From: UBA11524 sp051883695
Lineage (GTDB): Bacteria > Bacillota > Clostridia > Christensenellales > Aristaeellaceae
Assembly: GCA_051883695.1 (NCBI GenBank)
Contig: JBJEUF010000120.1
Location: 1-40,011 of the forward strand
Direction of reading: 5' to 3'
Length of the DNA: 40,011 nt
Below are positions 7,558 through 16,266 of the stretch, piece after piece; within the stretch, counting starts at the first letter, position 1; every line of letters starts with the position of its first letter. A program made the position numbers and the translations under genes. The notes beneath the pieces are model-generated. The model worked only from the letters and a program-made list of their open reading frames with translations, was not told the DNA's origin and searched no databases.

Positions 7558-8943
7558 ATGAACACCATCACCACCCTTGAGCTGAAGGATCGCCTGAGCG
7601 AGCTTCAGGGCACCACCGTCACCCTGCGCGGCTGGATCCGCAACCACCGCAAGCAGAAGAACATGGGTTTCATCGACTTTTACGATGGCATGTGCTTCAA
7701 GAATCCGCAGGTCGTCTATGACAGCGCCATCGCCAATTTTGACAGCATCCAGGCCCTGCGCGTGGGCAGCGCCATCACCGTGACCGGCACCGTGGTGCCC
7801 TCCTACAAGGATCCCACCACCCCTGAGATCCAGGCCGCCGAAATTGTGCTGGAGGGCGACTGCTCCGAGGAGTACCCCCTGCAGCCCAAGCGTCATTCCA
7901 TTGAATACCTGCGGGAGATCGGCTATCTGCGTCCCCGCACGCGCCTGTTCCAGGCCGTTTTCCGCGTGCGCAGCGTCGCCAGCATGGCCATCCACACCTA
8001 TTTCCAGGATCGCGGCTATCTCTATGTCCATACGCCCCTGATCACCGGCAACGACGCCGAGGGCGCCGGCAACACCTTCACCGTGACCACCCTTGACCCC
8101 AGGGACGCAGGCAAGTGGGATCAGGATTTCTTCGGCAAGCAGGCTTCCCTGGCCGTGACCGGTCAGCTGGAGGGCGAGACCTTCGCCATGGCCTTCTCAA
8201 GGATTTACACCTTCGGCCCGACCTTCCGCGCCGAGAACTCCAACACCAAGACCCATGCGGCCGAGTTCTGGATGATCGAGCCGGAAATCGCCTTCTGTGA
8301 CCTCGACCAGCTGATGGACGTGGAGGAGGACTTCCTGAAGTCCCTCGTCAGGACCGTGCTGGAGAAGTGCCCGGACGAGCTGGCCTTCCTGGACAGCTTC
8401 GCCGCCGGCGGCAAGGGAACCTCCGGTCTGGTGGAGAAGCTGCAGGCGCTCTCCGGCGCCAGGTGCGCCCGCATCACCCATGAGGAAGCCATCACCATCC
8501 TCAAAAACGCAAACCGCGACTGGCAGTTCAAGCCCGAATACGGGCAGGATACCGCCAAGGAGCATGAAAAGTATCTCACCGAGGAATACTTCCATGGCCC
8601 GGTGTTCGTCTACAACTGGCCCAAGGACATCAAGGCCTTCTACATGTACCAGAACGACGACGGCAAAACCGTCGCCGCCGTCGACCTGCTGGTGCCCGGC
8701 TCCGGCGAGCTGATGGGCGGCTCCCAGCGTGAAACCCGCCTGGACAGGCTGACCGGGCGCATGGATGAGCTGGGCATCTCCAAGGAATCCCTGGACTGGT
8801 ACATCAAGCTGCGCAAGTACGGCGGCTGCACCCATTCCGGCTTCGGCATGGGCTTTGAGCGGCTGCTGATGTACCTGACCGGCGTGGACAACATCCGCGA
8901 CGTGATCCCCTATGCGCGCACCCCCATGAACTGCGAGTTCTGA
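7558..8943 (+). CDS. asnS: Asparagine--tRNA ligase
   Basis: A 461-residue class IIb aminoacyl-tRNA synthetase that charges tRNA-Asn with asparagine. The N-terminal OB-fold (VTLRGWIRNHRKQKNMGFIDF) binds the anticodon. Class II motif 2 is FGPTFRAENSNTKTHAAEFW and motif 3 is GFGMGFERLLMYLTG near the C-terminus. EFWMIEPEIAF and the length (family ~463-466) favour AsnRS over AspRS. AAGGAGG lies 9 bases before the ATG at 7558; the in-frame ATG at 7552 is too close to it, and the reading from 7453 has no ribosome binding site. The next gene begins 13 bases after the stop and may be cotranscribed. Confidence 0.95.
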   Translation: MNTITTLELKDRLSELQGTTVTLRGWIRNHRKQKNMGFIDFYDGMCFKNPQVVYDSAIANFDSIQALRVGSAITVTGTVVPSYKDPTTPEIQAAEIVLEGDCSEEYPLQPKRHSIEYLREIGYLRPRTRLFQAVFRVRSVASMAIHTYFQDRGYLYVHTPLITGNDAEGAGNTFTVTTLDPRDAGKWDQDFFGKQASLAVTGQLEGETFAMAFSRIYTFGPTFRAENSNTKTHAAEFWMIEPEIAFCDLDQLMDVEEDFLKSLVRTVLEKCPDELAFLDSFAAGGKGTSGLVEKLQALSGARCARITHEEAITILKNANRDWQFKPEYGQDTAKEHEKYLTEEYFHGPVFVYNWPKDIKAFYMYQNDDGKTVAAVDLLVPGSGELMGGSQRETRLDRLTGRMDELGISKESLDWYIKLRKYGGCTHSGFGMGFERLLMYLTGVDNIRDVIPYARTPMNCEF

Positions 8944-8956
8944 TGACTTCGAGGCT

Positions 8957-9574
8957 ATGATGCAAGAACAGATTCCCCTGTGGAGGCGTTTGCTGCGCGC
9001 CGCGCTGACAGCGGCGCTGTCCCTGCTGCTGGTCAGCGTGTTCTACGTCGCGGTGGTGATGGGACAGCCGCAGAGCACGCAGGACGATGCTGCCGTGCCG
9101 AAGGAGCAGCCGCTGCCCGCGCCCCTGACCGCCGCTGTGCGGATTACGAACGAAGAGGACTTCGACCGGATCAGCGAGGCGTTTCCCGCGCCGGTCATGC
9201 GTCCGGAGCACAACAATGCCCTCCTGTTTGTGGAAGGCAGCTGCACCGACACCGCCTTTGAGGGCGGCGTGGCGCGCATTGTGACCCTCACCTACCGCAC
9301 CGAGACCTACGACCTGCTGACCATCACAAGCGTGTATCCCGCCAGGGCGCTTTCGCTGATGGGCAAGGGGGATTACACCTTTTCGGACAGCGCCGGGCCG
9401 CAGTTGGGCACGCTGCGCACCGTCCGCATGGAGAACGGCACATCCGTCCGACTGCACGCCCAGGGCGAGGAAGCCCTCTATATCTTCACCGCTCCGCTGG
9501 TGGACGCCGAAGTGCTCAAGAATTGGACAGGCACATCACTGCAGCTGTATACGGGCGGCAGATCATCTCAATAA
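8957..9574 (+). CDS. Membrane-anchored extracytoplasmic protein, function unknown
   Basis: A 205-residue protein with one N-terminal membrane segment (residues ~14-36), which is probably a non-cleaved anchor. A short proline/glutamine-rich linker follows, then a mostly beta-stranded domain of ~150 residues that should lie outside the membrane. I do not recognise the family, and no catalytic motif is visible. It starts 13 bases after asnS with a weak GAGG site and is probably expressed by read-through from the asnS promoter. It ends at a strong terminator. The two start codons (8957 and 8960) are equally plausible. Confidence 0.65.
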   Translation: MMQEQIPLWRRLLRAALTAALSLLLVSVFYVAVVMGQPQSTQDDAAVPKEQPLPAPLTAAVRITNEEDFDRISEAFPAPVMRPEHNNALLFVEGSCTDTAFEGGVARIVTLTYRTETYDLLTITSVYPARALSLMGKGDYTFSDSAGPQLGTLRTVRMENGTSVRLHAQGEEALYIFTAPLVDAEVLKNWTGTSLQLYTGGRSSQ

Positions 9575-9577
9575 TAT

Positions 9578-9613
9578 GAAGCCTGGGTGGACGTACATGT
9601 CCTCCCAGGCTTC
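9578..9613. terminator. Bidirectional terminator between asnS and NAD operons
   Basis: GAAGCCTGGG (9578-9587) pairs perfectly with CCCAGGCTTC (9604-9613), between converging transcripts. It probably serves the plus-strand anchored protein gene and the minus-strand pncB. Confidence 0.75.
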
Positions 9614-9646
9614 GTTCTATATACGCAGCATTGCTCCCGCAGGCCG

Positions 9647-10855
9647 TCACCGGAGCCGCGCATCCTTCTCCCGCTCCAGGCGGAAGGCCACGGAGCGCTT
9701 GAGGTAAGCCAGATAGTCCTCATCGCGGCACATGGATTTCGCCGGGTTGTCGGAGAGCTTCGCCACGGCGCGTCCATTGACCGTCTGCAGCTTGATGACG
9801 ATGTTCAGCGGCCGAACGCTGGTGTCGTTGGAGCAGAAGGTGCCGATGCCGAAGGTCACCCGGGCGCGGTCCTCAAAATAGTCCTGCAGCGCCTGCGCCC
9901 TGTCGAAGTCAAGGCTGTCGGAGAAGAGCAGCTGCTTCGTCTTCGGGTCAACGCCGTACTTGCGGTAATGCTCGATGATTTTGTCGCCCCAGGCAAAGGG
10001 GTCGCCGCTGTCATGGCGCACACCGGAGAAGTTGTTGACCATGGACCGGTCGAAATCCAGCAGGAACAGCTCGGTGGTGATGGTATCGGTCAGCGCCGTG
10101 CCGTTGTCGCCGCGGTACTCATCGTACCAGTCCTCCAGCGCGTAATGGTTGGTGTAGGCCAGCGGAATGGAGTCGATGCCCTGATACATCTGCACAAACT
10201 CGTGGGCATAGGTGCCGATGGGCTTCACGCCGTATTTCCGGGCGAGGTAGACGTTGGAGGTGCCCACGCAGTTGGTCGTTTCCTGCGTCAGGCGGCGGAC
10301 GACCACGTCCTCCCACTCCCGGGAAAGTCGGCGGCGGCAGCCGAACTCGGCGAACTTGAAGGTATACTTGCCGGAGCGGAAATCGGCAATCTTCCGGTTC
10401 AGCTTCTCCTCCGCCGAGGCCCGCAGCGCCCCGTAATCATACTGCATGCGGAAGTAGACCTCGTTGACGATCTCCAGCAGGTAGATTTCAAACTGCATGG
10501 CGGAAAACAGCGGGCCGCGCACGGCGATATGCAGCCGTCCGCTTTCGCCCAGCCGCGTCTCCACATAGTCGCGGATGGGCCGCCACAGGCGCAGGAACTC
10601 CACATAGTCATTCTTGATAAAGCGGATGGAGCGCAGGTAATCCAGCTCCTCCTTCGTGAAGGTCAGGCTGCACAGATGGTCGATCTGCGCGTTGATCTCC
10701 TCGAACATCTCCTGCGTGAAAACCACATTCTCGCTGCGGCAGCGGAAGTAGTATTCACCGCTCAGATCGGTATGCTTGTGGAAGATCACCTGATCCATGT
10801 TGAACTTGTACAGATCGGTGTCCAGCAGGGACACGACAATGGGCTCGAGCTTCAT
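9647..10855 (-). CDS. pncB: Nicotinate phosphoribosyltransferase
   Basis: A 402-residue cytoplasmic enzyme converting nicotinate, PRPP and ATP to nicotinate mononucleotide, the second step of NAD salvage from nicotinamide. Diagnostic segments are LLDTDLYKFNMDQV at the N-terminus, EFGCRRRLS (the conserved E-F-G-x-R-R motif), TSNVYLARKYG, GTYAHEFVQM and the phosphate-site GVRHDSGDP. GGAGGAGG precedes the ATG at 10855. The upstream GTG/ATG at 10879/10876 overlaps the nadE stop and has no site of its own. It is the last gene of the nrtR operon, just behind nadE. Confidence 0.94.
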   Translation of the reverse strand: MKLEPIVVSLLDTDLYKFNMDQVIFHKHTDLSGEYYFRCRSENVVFTQEMFEEINAQIDHLCSLTFTKEELDYLRSIRFIKNDYVEFLRLWRPIRDYVETRLGESGRLHIAVRGPLFSAMQFEIYLLEIVNEVYFRMQYDYGALRASAEEKLNRKIADFRSGKYTFKFAEFGCRRRLSREWEDVVVRRLTQETTNCVGTSNVYLARKYGVKPIGTYAHEFVQMYQGIDSIPLAYTNHYALEDWYDEYRGDNGTALTDTITTELFLLDFDRSMVNNFSGVRHDSGDPFAWGDKIIEHYRKYGVDPKTKQLLFSDSLDFDRAQALQDYFEDRARVTFGIGTFCSNDTSVRPLNIVIKLQTVNGRAVAKLSDNPAKSMCRDEDYLAYLKRSVAFRLEREKDARLR

Positions 10856-10875
10856 GCGCTGTTCCTCCTCCGCCA

Positions 10876-11652
10876 TCACTTTGCAAAAGGATCAATCACC
10901 ACGGGCATACGGCGCTTGTGCATGTTCGCGCGCTCCTTGCGGGCGATGAGGGCGTCCACCTCCGCATTTCCGCAGCTGCCCCGGCGGATGTAGGCGTGGA
11001 TGTCCCGATAGCTGACGCCCAGGCGTTCCTCATCGCTCCTGCCGGAAAGGCCGTCCGAGGGCGTTTTCTGCACCAGCTCCCGGGGCAGCTCCGGCATCGT
11101 CAGGCCAACCTCCACCACCTCCACGGTCGTCAGCGCCGCCAGCACGGCAAAGTCGCAGGAGGTATCGCCGTCCTTGGTGCAGTAGCCGACGGTGATTTCC
11201 GACAGGTTGCCCGTGCCCGCCAGACGCGCGCCCAGCGCCTGGGCAATGTAGCGCAGCGTCGTCATGCGCAGGCGGGGGCCGACGTTGTAGTCGCTCTCCC
11301 GTTGGGCAGGAACGGTGAATTCGCCCGGCGCGGCGATCTCTCCCAGCTGATCGGTCACGCGGCGCAGCTCCCGATGCATAGCGCCGATGTTGACCGTGCG
11401 ATGCCGGATGCCCAGCGCCTCACAGACGCGGAGGCTGTCGGAGATGTCCTTCTGCTCGCCGTCGGGGAGCAGCACGCCATAAACGTTGTCCGGGCCGAGA
11501 GCCCGGGCGCACAGCGCCGCCACCACGGTGGAATCCTTGCCGCCGGAAACGCCCAGGACGACCTTCGTGAAGCCCTGCTCCCGGGCAAGCTCGCGGATGC
11601 CCTGCACAAGGCGGTCACGGGTTTGGGCAGCGTCAAAACGATCAGCAGTCAT
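10876..11652 (-). CDS. nadE: NAD(+) synthetase, ammonia-dependent type
   Basis: A 258-residue enzyme that amidates nicotinate adenine dinucleotide to NAD. The PP-loop SGGKDST is at residues 36-42. Further NadE marks are TGNLSEITVGYCTKDGD and the C-terminal PSDGLSGRSDEERLG. There is no glutaminase (nitrilase) domain, so it must use free ammonia or a separate amidotransferase. AAGGAGG precedes the ATG. It lies between the methyltransferase and pncB in the NAD operon. No nicotinate-nucleotide adenylyltransferase (nadD) is in the operon, so that step must be encoded elsewhere. Confidence 0.94.
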   Translation of the reverse strand: MTADRFDAAQTRDRLVQGIRELAREQGFTKVVLGVSGGKDSTVVAALCARALGPDNVYGVLLPDGEQKDISDSLRVCEALGIRHRTVNIGAMHRELRRVTDQLGEIAAPGEFTVPAQRESDYNVGPRLRMTTLRYIAQALGARLAGTGNLSEITVGYCTKDGDTSCDFAVLAALTTVEVVEVGLTMPELPRELVQKTPSDGLSGRSDEERLGVSYRDIHAYIRRGSCGNAEVDALIARKERANMHKRRMPVVIDPFAK

Positions 11653-11708
11653 AGTGTCCTCCTTGATGAATGTTGATTGAGGGAAACGCCGGAAACGGCA
11701 TCGGCGCG

Positions 11709-12506
11709 TTAGAGAATGAGCGAGAAATGGGTGGCAATTTCGTCCCCCATGTCAACGCCCAGCCGGTTTTGCGCATCGTAGCGGCACCATGGCAGGATGT
11801 AGCGGTGCAGCAGGATCGGTTTGTAGCGTCCGTCCGGGTCAAGCAGCGCCTGCAGGTCCTCCATGGTATAGGAGAAATAGTTCTCCGCGCATTCACGCTC
11901 CCAGTTCTCGGTGTACTTGTATTTGAGGATCAGGTGAGCCAGATTCCTTCGGCAGCTCAGGGAACCCCAGCGGCGTTCAAAGCTCTCCACCTGCCAGGCG
12001 GGCAGCGCGTCCCTGATCTGCGCAACAGCGGCAGGCGATACGGAAGCCTCCGGGGCATCGGAGTGGAACATCATGTCCCGCACCACCAGATAGCGTGGGT
12101 TGACGACCCGAAGCATACGGGAAATCATTGTCCGGTCACAATCATAATGGAAGATCTCATGCAGGACGGAGGAGAAATTGACGGTGATTCGCCGGGGATC
12201 CACACCAAGGTCACGGATCCTCCCAAGCATCGCGTCCACATCGCAGGTAAACCATGCGTTCTCCGTCCGGCCGGCATTGGCGGCGTCCACCATGGCGGGA
12301 TCGATGTCAAAGCCGATGAAATACATGCTGGGAAACAGCTCGTGCAGAAAGCGGATCAGCGAACCATCCGCGCAGCCGTAGTCGATGATCAGCTCCGTAC
12401 CGGGCACCTTGTCCATAAAGAAGGCCTTGTCCCACATGGAGCGGCGCATCCGGTCGTTATAGACAGCGTAGTTGTCAATATCAGGCACGTTGCTCACCCG
12501 CTTCAC
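11709..12506 (-). CDS. Class I SAM-dependent methyltransferase in NAD salvage operon
   Basis: A 265-residue Rossmann-fold methyltransferase. The SAM-binding motif I is IIDYGCADGSLIRFL (residues ~40-54), followed by FIGFDIDPAMVDAA with the acidic residue for the ribose hydroxyls. NFSSVLHEIFHY corresponds to motif IV. The substrate cannot be told from sequence. It begins with GTG at 12506, overlapping the pncA stop by four bases (GTGA), so it is translationally coupled to nicotinamidase and sits inside the NrtR-type operon. Inference: it may methylate a pyridine compound or another NAD-linked metabolite, or be a passenger. The C-terminal ~100 residues, rich in aromatic and charged residues, may form the substrate cap. 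Confidence 0.8.
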   Translation of the reverse strand: MKRVSNVPDIDNYAVYNDRMRRSMWDKAFFMDKVPGTELIIDYGCADGSLIRFLHELFPSMYFIGFDIDPAMVDAANAGRTENAWFTCDVDAMLGRIRDLGVDPRRITVNFSSVLHEIFHYDCDRTMISRMLRVVNPRYLVVRDMMFHSDAPEASVSPAAVAQIRDALPAWQVESFERRWGSLSCRRNLAHLILKYKYTENWERECAENYFSYTMEDLQALLDPDGRYKPILLHRYILPWCRYDAQNRLGVDMGDEIATHFSLIL

Positions 12507-13036
12507 ACGATGTCGATCTGGCAGCAGCCCATCGTGCGGAGCGCCGCCTCATGGGTCTGGGGCGTCACGCCCGCGCAGCAGCTGCGCCGCACCTGCAGCG
12601 CCGCGTCGGTGAAGTGCGCCTTGAGCAGCAGCGCGTTGCTGACCACGCAGATATCCGTGCACAGCCCCAGCAGCTCAATGGTCACATCCGTTTCGCCCTG
12701 CAGCAGCCCTTCGATGATCCCCGGCAGACGGACGCTGCCGAAGGTGGGCTTCTCCACCCGCAGGCAGGCGTCTCCCAGGGCCTGTGCCACCGTTTCGTTC
12801 AGCTGCCAGCCCTGCGTGCCGCGGATGCAGTGCGGCACGGGCAGCTTGCGGCCCTCGGGGGTGCTCATGTAGTCCTCGCCATGGGTGTCCAGCGTGGCGA
12901 TGAGCGTCCAGCCATCCTCCCGGCATTGCCGGATGCGCGCCGCCACCGCCGGGACGATGGCCTGCGCCTCCCCGGTGCCCAGCGCACCGTCGATAAAGTC
13001 ATTCTGCATGTCCACCACGATCAGGATGTTCTTCAT
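12503..13036 (-). CDS. pncA: Nicotinamidase (isochorismatase-fold cysteine hydrolase)
   Basis: A 177-residue enzyme hydrolysing nicotinamide to nicotinate and ammonia. The catalytic triad is visible as D9 (VVDMQNDF), K96 (EKPTFGS) and C130 (CTDICVVSNAL). DTHGEDY near 50 fits the metal-binding region and PHCIRGTQGW is a typical nicotinamidase segment. AAGGAGG precedes the ATG. Its start overlaps the nrtR stop and its stop overlaps the methyltransferase start. Ammonia released here could in principle be used by the ammonia-dependent NadE of the same operon. Confidence 0.9.
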   Translation of the reverse strand: MKNILIVVDMQNDFIDGALGTGEAQAIVPAVAARIRQCREDGWTLIATLDTHGEDYMSTPEGRKLPVPHCIRGTQGWQLNETVAQALGDACLRVEKPTFGSVRLPGIIEGLLQGETDVTIELLGLCTDICVVSNALLLKAHFTDAALQVRRSCCAGVTPQTHEAALRTMGCCQIDIV

Positions 13037-13764
13037 GCCCGTGCCCCTCCTTCTGTCCGCGTCAGGCGATAGAGCGCCGAGGGCCGTCCGCGGCCCTGCT
13101 GCTTCGCCTGCGCAATCCGTTCCATCCGCCCCGTTTCCTCATACCGGCTGCGCACCCAGCGGCGGAAATTGCTGCTGTCTACAGCCTTCCCCAGAACCGC
13201 CTCGAATACCGACTGCAATTCGCCCAGGGAAAAGGCCGACGTATCCCGGAGAAAACGGAAGCCAACCTCCGTATAGTCCATCTTCCCCCGGAGCCGCGCC
13301 ACGCCCGTGCGGACGATCTCCCCATGGTCGAAGGCCAGCTCGCTGCCCGTCAGCACCGTCCCGTCCTCCGCCGTCAGCCGCAAGGCACCCTCCGTGCTGT
13401 CCACCCGGAAGCAGGCTGCGCCGTTTCCTTCCTGCCCAAGCGCCGCCTGCAGCCGCTCCCACGGCAGGAGCAGCAGGTACGCCACGGAGATCACCCGGCC
13501 GCGGGGATCGCGGTTCGGCGCGGTGAAGGTGTAGAGCTGCTCCATGTACGGCTTCTCCACGGGCAGCAGCTCCTTCAGCAGCGCTTCCACGGCGGATTCT
13601 GCGGATTCCTCCACCCCGACCAGCCGTCCGGGCAATGCCCAGCAGCCCGCATGGGGCGGATTGCGCCGCCGGGAAAGCGTCAGCAGCAGCCCGCCGTCCC
13701 GCACCGTAAAGGTCAGTACATCCACCGCGATGTGGTTCCGTCCCGGTTCCAGTTCCTCGTACAT
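13033..13764 (-). CDS. nrtR: NrtR-type transcriptional regulator (Nudix-like domain plus winged helix)
   Basis: A 243-residue regulator. Residues ~8-150 form a Nudix-like domain (NHIAVDVLTFTVRDGGLLLTL, then GCWALPGRLVGVEESAESA). The Nudix box is degenerate: the usual R-E-x2-E-E core reads LLKELLPVE, as in NrtR proteins that bind ADP-ribose without hydrolysing it. Residues ~160-240 are a winged-helix domain (DSSNFRRWVRSRYEETGR ... GRPSALYRL). The start at 13764 has AAAGGAGG 6 bases upstream; two upstream starts lack one. As the first gene of the pnc/nad operon it most likely autoregulates through the two palindromes around its promoter. Confidence 0.88.
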   Translation of the reverse strand: MYEELEPGRNHIAVDVLTFTVRDGGLLLTLSRRRNPPHAGCWALPGRLVGVEESAESAVEALLKELLPVEKPYMEQLYTFTAPNRDPRGRVISVAYLLLLPWERLQAALGQEGNGAACFRVDSTEGALRLTAEDGTVLTGSELAFDHGEIVRTGVARLRGKMDYTEVGFRFLRDTSAFSLGELQSVFEAVLGKAVDSSNFRRWVRSRYEETGRMERIAQAKQQGRGRPSALYRLTRTEGGARA

Positions 13765-13781
13765 GCCTCCGCCTCCTTTTA

Positions 13782-13796
13782 TGGTCATCCTGACCA
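13782..13796. promoter_or_regulatory. Candidate NrtR operator 1
   Basis: TGGTCATCCTGACCA is a perfect palindrome (6-base arms, 3-base centre) covering the predicted transcription start of the nrtR operon. It shares the GTCA-N3-TGAC core with operator 2. Confidence 0.75.
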
Positions 13797-13803
13797 CAAT
13801 CGC

Positions 13804-13832
13804 ATCATAGCACAGGATGGGTTTCCTGTCAA
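13804..13832 (-). promoter_or_regulatory. Promoter of the nrtR-pncA-MT-nadE-pncB operon
   Basis: On the minus strand, TTGACA (13832-13827) and TATGAT (13809-13804) are separated by 17 bases, close to full consensus. It lies between two copies of the same operator motif. Confidence 0.85.
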
Positions 13833-13839
13833 GTCTTTT

Positions 13840-13854
13840 TTGTCATTCTGACAA
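13840..13854. promoter_or_regulatory. Candidate NrtR operator 2
   Basis: TTGTCATTCTGACAA is a perfect palindrome just upstream of the -35 box, centred 58 bases from operator 1, about five and a half helical turns. It also lies about 140 bases upstream of glf, on the opposite strand. Confidence 0.7.
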
Positions 13855-13994
13855 TAATTTTCCCATCGCACTGTCACACGATTTTCACATGCCGGCTTGC
13901 AGGAATTTTCTGTCCGGTCACGAATACGCAAGTGTCGGATTTGGCAGAATCGTGCCTGTTCGTTCCCACAAAACCATACAGCGAGGAAAGCTCC

Positions 13995-15110
13995 ATGCCC
14001 TATGATTATCTGATCGTCGGCGCAGGCCTGTACGGCTGCGTCTTCGCCCGGGAAATGACGGACGCGGGCAAGCGGTGCCTGGTCATCGACCGCCGCCCCC
14101 ACATCGGCGGCAACATCTACTGCGAGGACATCGAGGGCGTGTGCGTCCACCGCTACGGCGCGCACATCTTCCACACCGCCGACGAGGAGGTCTGGCAGTA
14201 CGCCAGCCGCTTCGTCACCTTCAACAACTATGTCAATTCCCCCATCGCCCGCAACGGCGACCTCGTGCTCAACCTGCCCTTCAACATGAACACCTTTTCC
14301 CGGCTCTGGGGTGTGAAAACCCCCGCCGAGGCCCGGGCGAAAATCGCGGAGCAGACCGCGCCCTGCCGTGACATCGAGCCGAGGAACCTGGAGGAGCAGG
14401 CGCTCAAGCTGGTGGGCAGGGACATCTACGAGGCGCTTGTCCGCGATTACACCATGAAGCAGTGGGGCCGCAGCTGCACCGAGCTGCCGGCCTTCATCAT
14501 CCGCCGCCTGCCGCTGCGCTTCACCTATGACAACAACTATTTCACCCATCCCCATCAGGGCATTCCGGTGGAGGGCTACAACGCGCTGGCCGAGGGGCTG
14601 CTGGCGGGCAGCGAGGTGCGGCTGAACACCGAATACAAAGCCTTCATCGCCGGGCATCCCGGCATTGCCGCCCGGACCGTCTACACCGGCGCCATCGACG
14701 CCTTCTTCGATGATCGGCTGGGCAGGCTGGAATACCGCACCGTCCGCTTCGAGGACGAGGTGCTCGACACGGACAACTGGCAGGGCGTCGCGGTGGTCAA
14801 CTACACCGGGGCAGAGGTACCCTTCACCCGCATCATCGAGCACAAGCACTTCCTCTTTGGCGCGGGCAATCCGGAGAAAACCGTCATCAGCCGCGAGTAT
14901 CCCTGCGAATGGCGGGAGGGCATGGAGCCCTACTATCCCGTGAACGATGCAAAGAACTCCGCCCTGTACCAGGCGTATGCGAAGCTCGCCGAAAGCCGCA
15001 CGGACGTGATCTTCGGCGGCCGGCTGGGCGGGTACCGGTATCTCGATATGGATCAGACCATTCGCGCGGCGCTGGACGCGGCCCGCAGGGAGAAGGACAC
15101 ATTCTGCTGA
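13995..15110 (+). CDS. glf: UDP-galactopyranose mutase
   Basis: A 371-residue FAD enzyme interconverting UDP-galactopyranose and UDP-galactofuranose for cell-surface glycans. The N-terminal dinucleotide fold LIVGAGLYGCVFARE and the PHIGGNIY segment bind FAD. GAHIFHTADEEVW, PFNMNTF and DYTMKQWGR are characteristic UGM segments, and the C-terminal GGRLGGYRYLDMD closes the FAD site. Start chosen at 13995 behind GAGGAAAG; an upstream ATG at 13932 lacks a site. It is followed after 19 bases by a glycosyltransferase, which suggests a short galactofuranose-related operon. Reduced FAD is required by this family, which suits an anaerobe. Confidence 0.95.
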   Translation: MPYDYLIVGAGLYGCVFAREMTDAGKRCLVIDRRPHIGGNIYCEDIEGVCVHRYGAHIFHTADEEVWQYASRFVTFNNYVNSPIARNGDLVLNLPFNMNTFSRLWGVKTPAEARAKIAEQTAPCRDIEPRNLEEQALKLVGRDIYEALVRDYTMKQWGRSCTELPAFIIRRLPLRFTYDNNYFTHPHQGIPVEGYNALAEGLLAGSEVRLNTEYKAFIAGHPGIAARTVYTGAIDAFFDDRLGRLEYRTVRFEDEVLDTDNWQGVAVVNYTGAEVPFTRIIEHKHFLFGAGNPEKTVISREYPCEWREGMEPYYPVNDAKNSALYQAYAKLAESRTDVIFGGRLGGYRYLDMDQTIRAALDAARREKDTFC

Positions 15111-15129
15111 ACAACGAGGAGGCCCATCC

Positions 15130-16143
15130 ATGAAGCTGCTTTCCGTGGCAGTCCCCTGCTACAATTCCGAAGCATACATGCGCCATTGCATCGACACGCT
15201 GCTCAGTGGCGGCGAGGAGGTCGAAATCCTCATCGTCAACGACGGCTCCTTCAAGGACAGCACCGCCGCCATCGCCGACGCTTACGCGGCAAGGCACCCC
15301 ACCATCTGCAAGGCCATCCACAAGGAAAACGGCGGTCACGGCGACGCGGTCATGGCCGGGCTGCGGGCCGCAACGGGCCTGTATTTCAAGGTCGTGGACA
15401 GCGATGACTGGGTGGATGAGGCCGCGCTGCAGAGGGTGCTCCTGGCCCTGCGCGCAAATCAGGACAAGGGCGTGGATCTCTACATCGCCAACTATGTGTA
15501 CGAGAAGGAGGGCGCGGCCCACAGGCACGTCGTCCGCTACGGCAATGCGCTGCCCCGGGAGCGCGTCCTCACCTGGGACGAGGCCGGCACCTTCCATATG
15601 GGGCAGTATCTGCTCATGCATGCCCTCATCTACCGCCGGCAGCTGCTGCTGGACAGCGGTATGGAGCTGCCGAAAAAGACATTCTACGTCGATAACCTCT
15701 ATGCCTACCAGCCCCTGCCGCTGGTGCGGACGCTCTATTACCTGGACGTGGATCTGTACCGCTACTATATCGGCCGCAGTGACCAGTCCGTCAACGAAAG
15801 CGTCATGATCAGCCGCATCGACCAGAACATCCGCGTGAACCGGATGATGATGGAGATCTACGCCACAGCCGACATGGACAGCCGGAAGAAGCGCAGCTAC
15901 ATGCTGAAGTACCTCGAAATCATCACCACCGTTTCCTCCATCCTGCTGGTCAAGGGCGGCAGCGAGGAGCAGCTGGCAAAAAAACAGCAGCTCTGGGCCG
16001 AGCTGCGGCGCGACTACCCCGAGGTCTACAGGCAGCTCCGTCACCGCCCGCTGGGCATCGCGCTCCACCTGCCCGGCAGAATCGGACGGAAGCTGATGCT
16101 CCTGGGGTACACCGTCAGCCAGCGGATCTTCGGCTTCAACTGA
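15130..16143 (+). CDS. Family 2 glycosyltransferase
   Basis: A 337-residue GT-A fold enzyme. The N-terminus LLSVAVPCYNSEAYMRHCI and ILIVNDGSFKDST bind the nucleotide sugar, and VVDSDDWVDE carries the DxD-type metal site. ENGGHGDAVMAGL is common in this family. The C-terminal half (~210-337) is basic and helical without a clear membrane helix. AACGAGGAGG precedes the ATG. Being directly behind glf suggests it transfers galactofuranose or builds the same polysaccharide, but donor and acceptor cannot be read from the sequence. Confidence 0.88.
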   Translation: MKLLSVAVPCYNSEAYMRHCIDTLLSGGEEVEILIVNDGSFKDSTAAIADAYAARHPTICKAIHKENGGHGDAVMAGLRAATGLYFKVVDSDDWVDEAALQRVLLALRANQDKGVDLYIANYVYEKEGAAHRHVVRYGNALPRERVLTWDEAGTFHMGQYLLMHALIYRRQLLLDSGMELPKKTFYVDNLYAYQPLPLVRTLYYLDVDLYRYYIGRSDQSVNESVMISRIDQNIRVNRMMMEIYATADMDSRKKRSYMLKYLEIITTVSSILLVKGGSEEQLAKKQQLWAELRRDYPEVYRQLRHRPLGIALHLPGRIGRKLMLLGYTVSQRIFGFN

Positions 16144-16266
16144 TGATAGGCTGGTGAAATTTTTCACATTCCGTCCATCCCGGCAGGGAATCGGGCGTTC
16201 CTTGTCGAAAAAGAGCACAGGGATGCTTGTCCCGTTCAACAACATCTTTTCAGGAGGTTGATTCCC

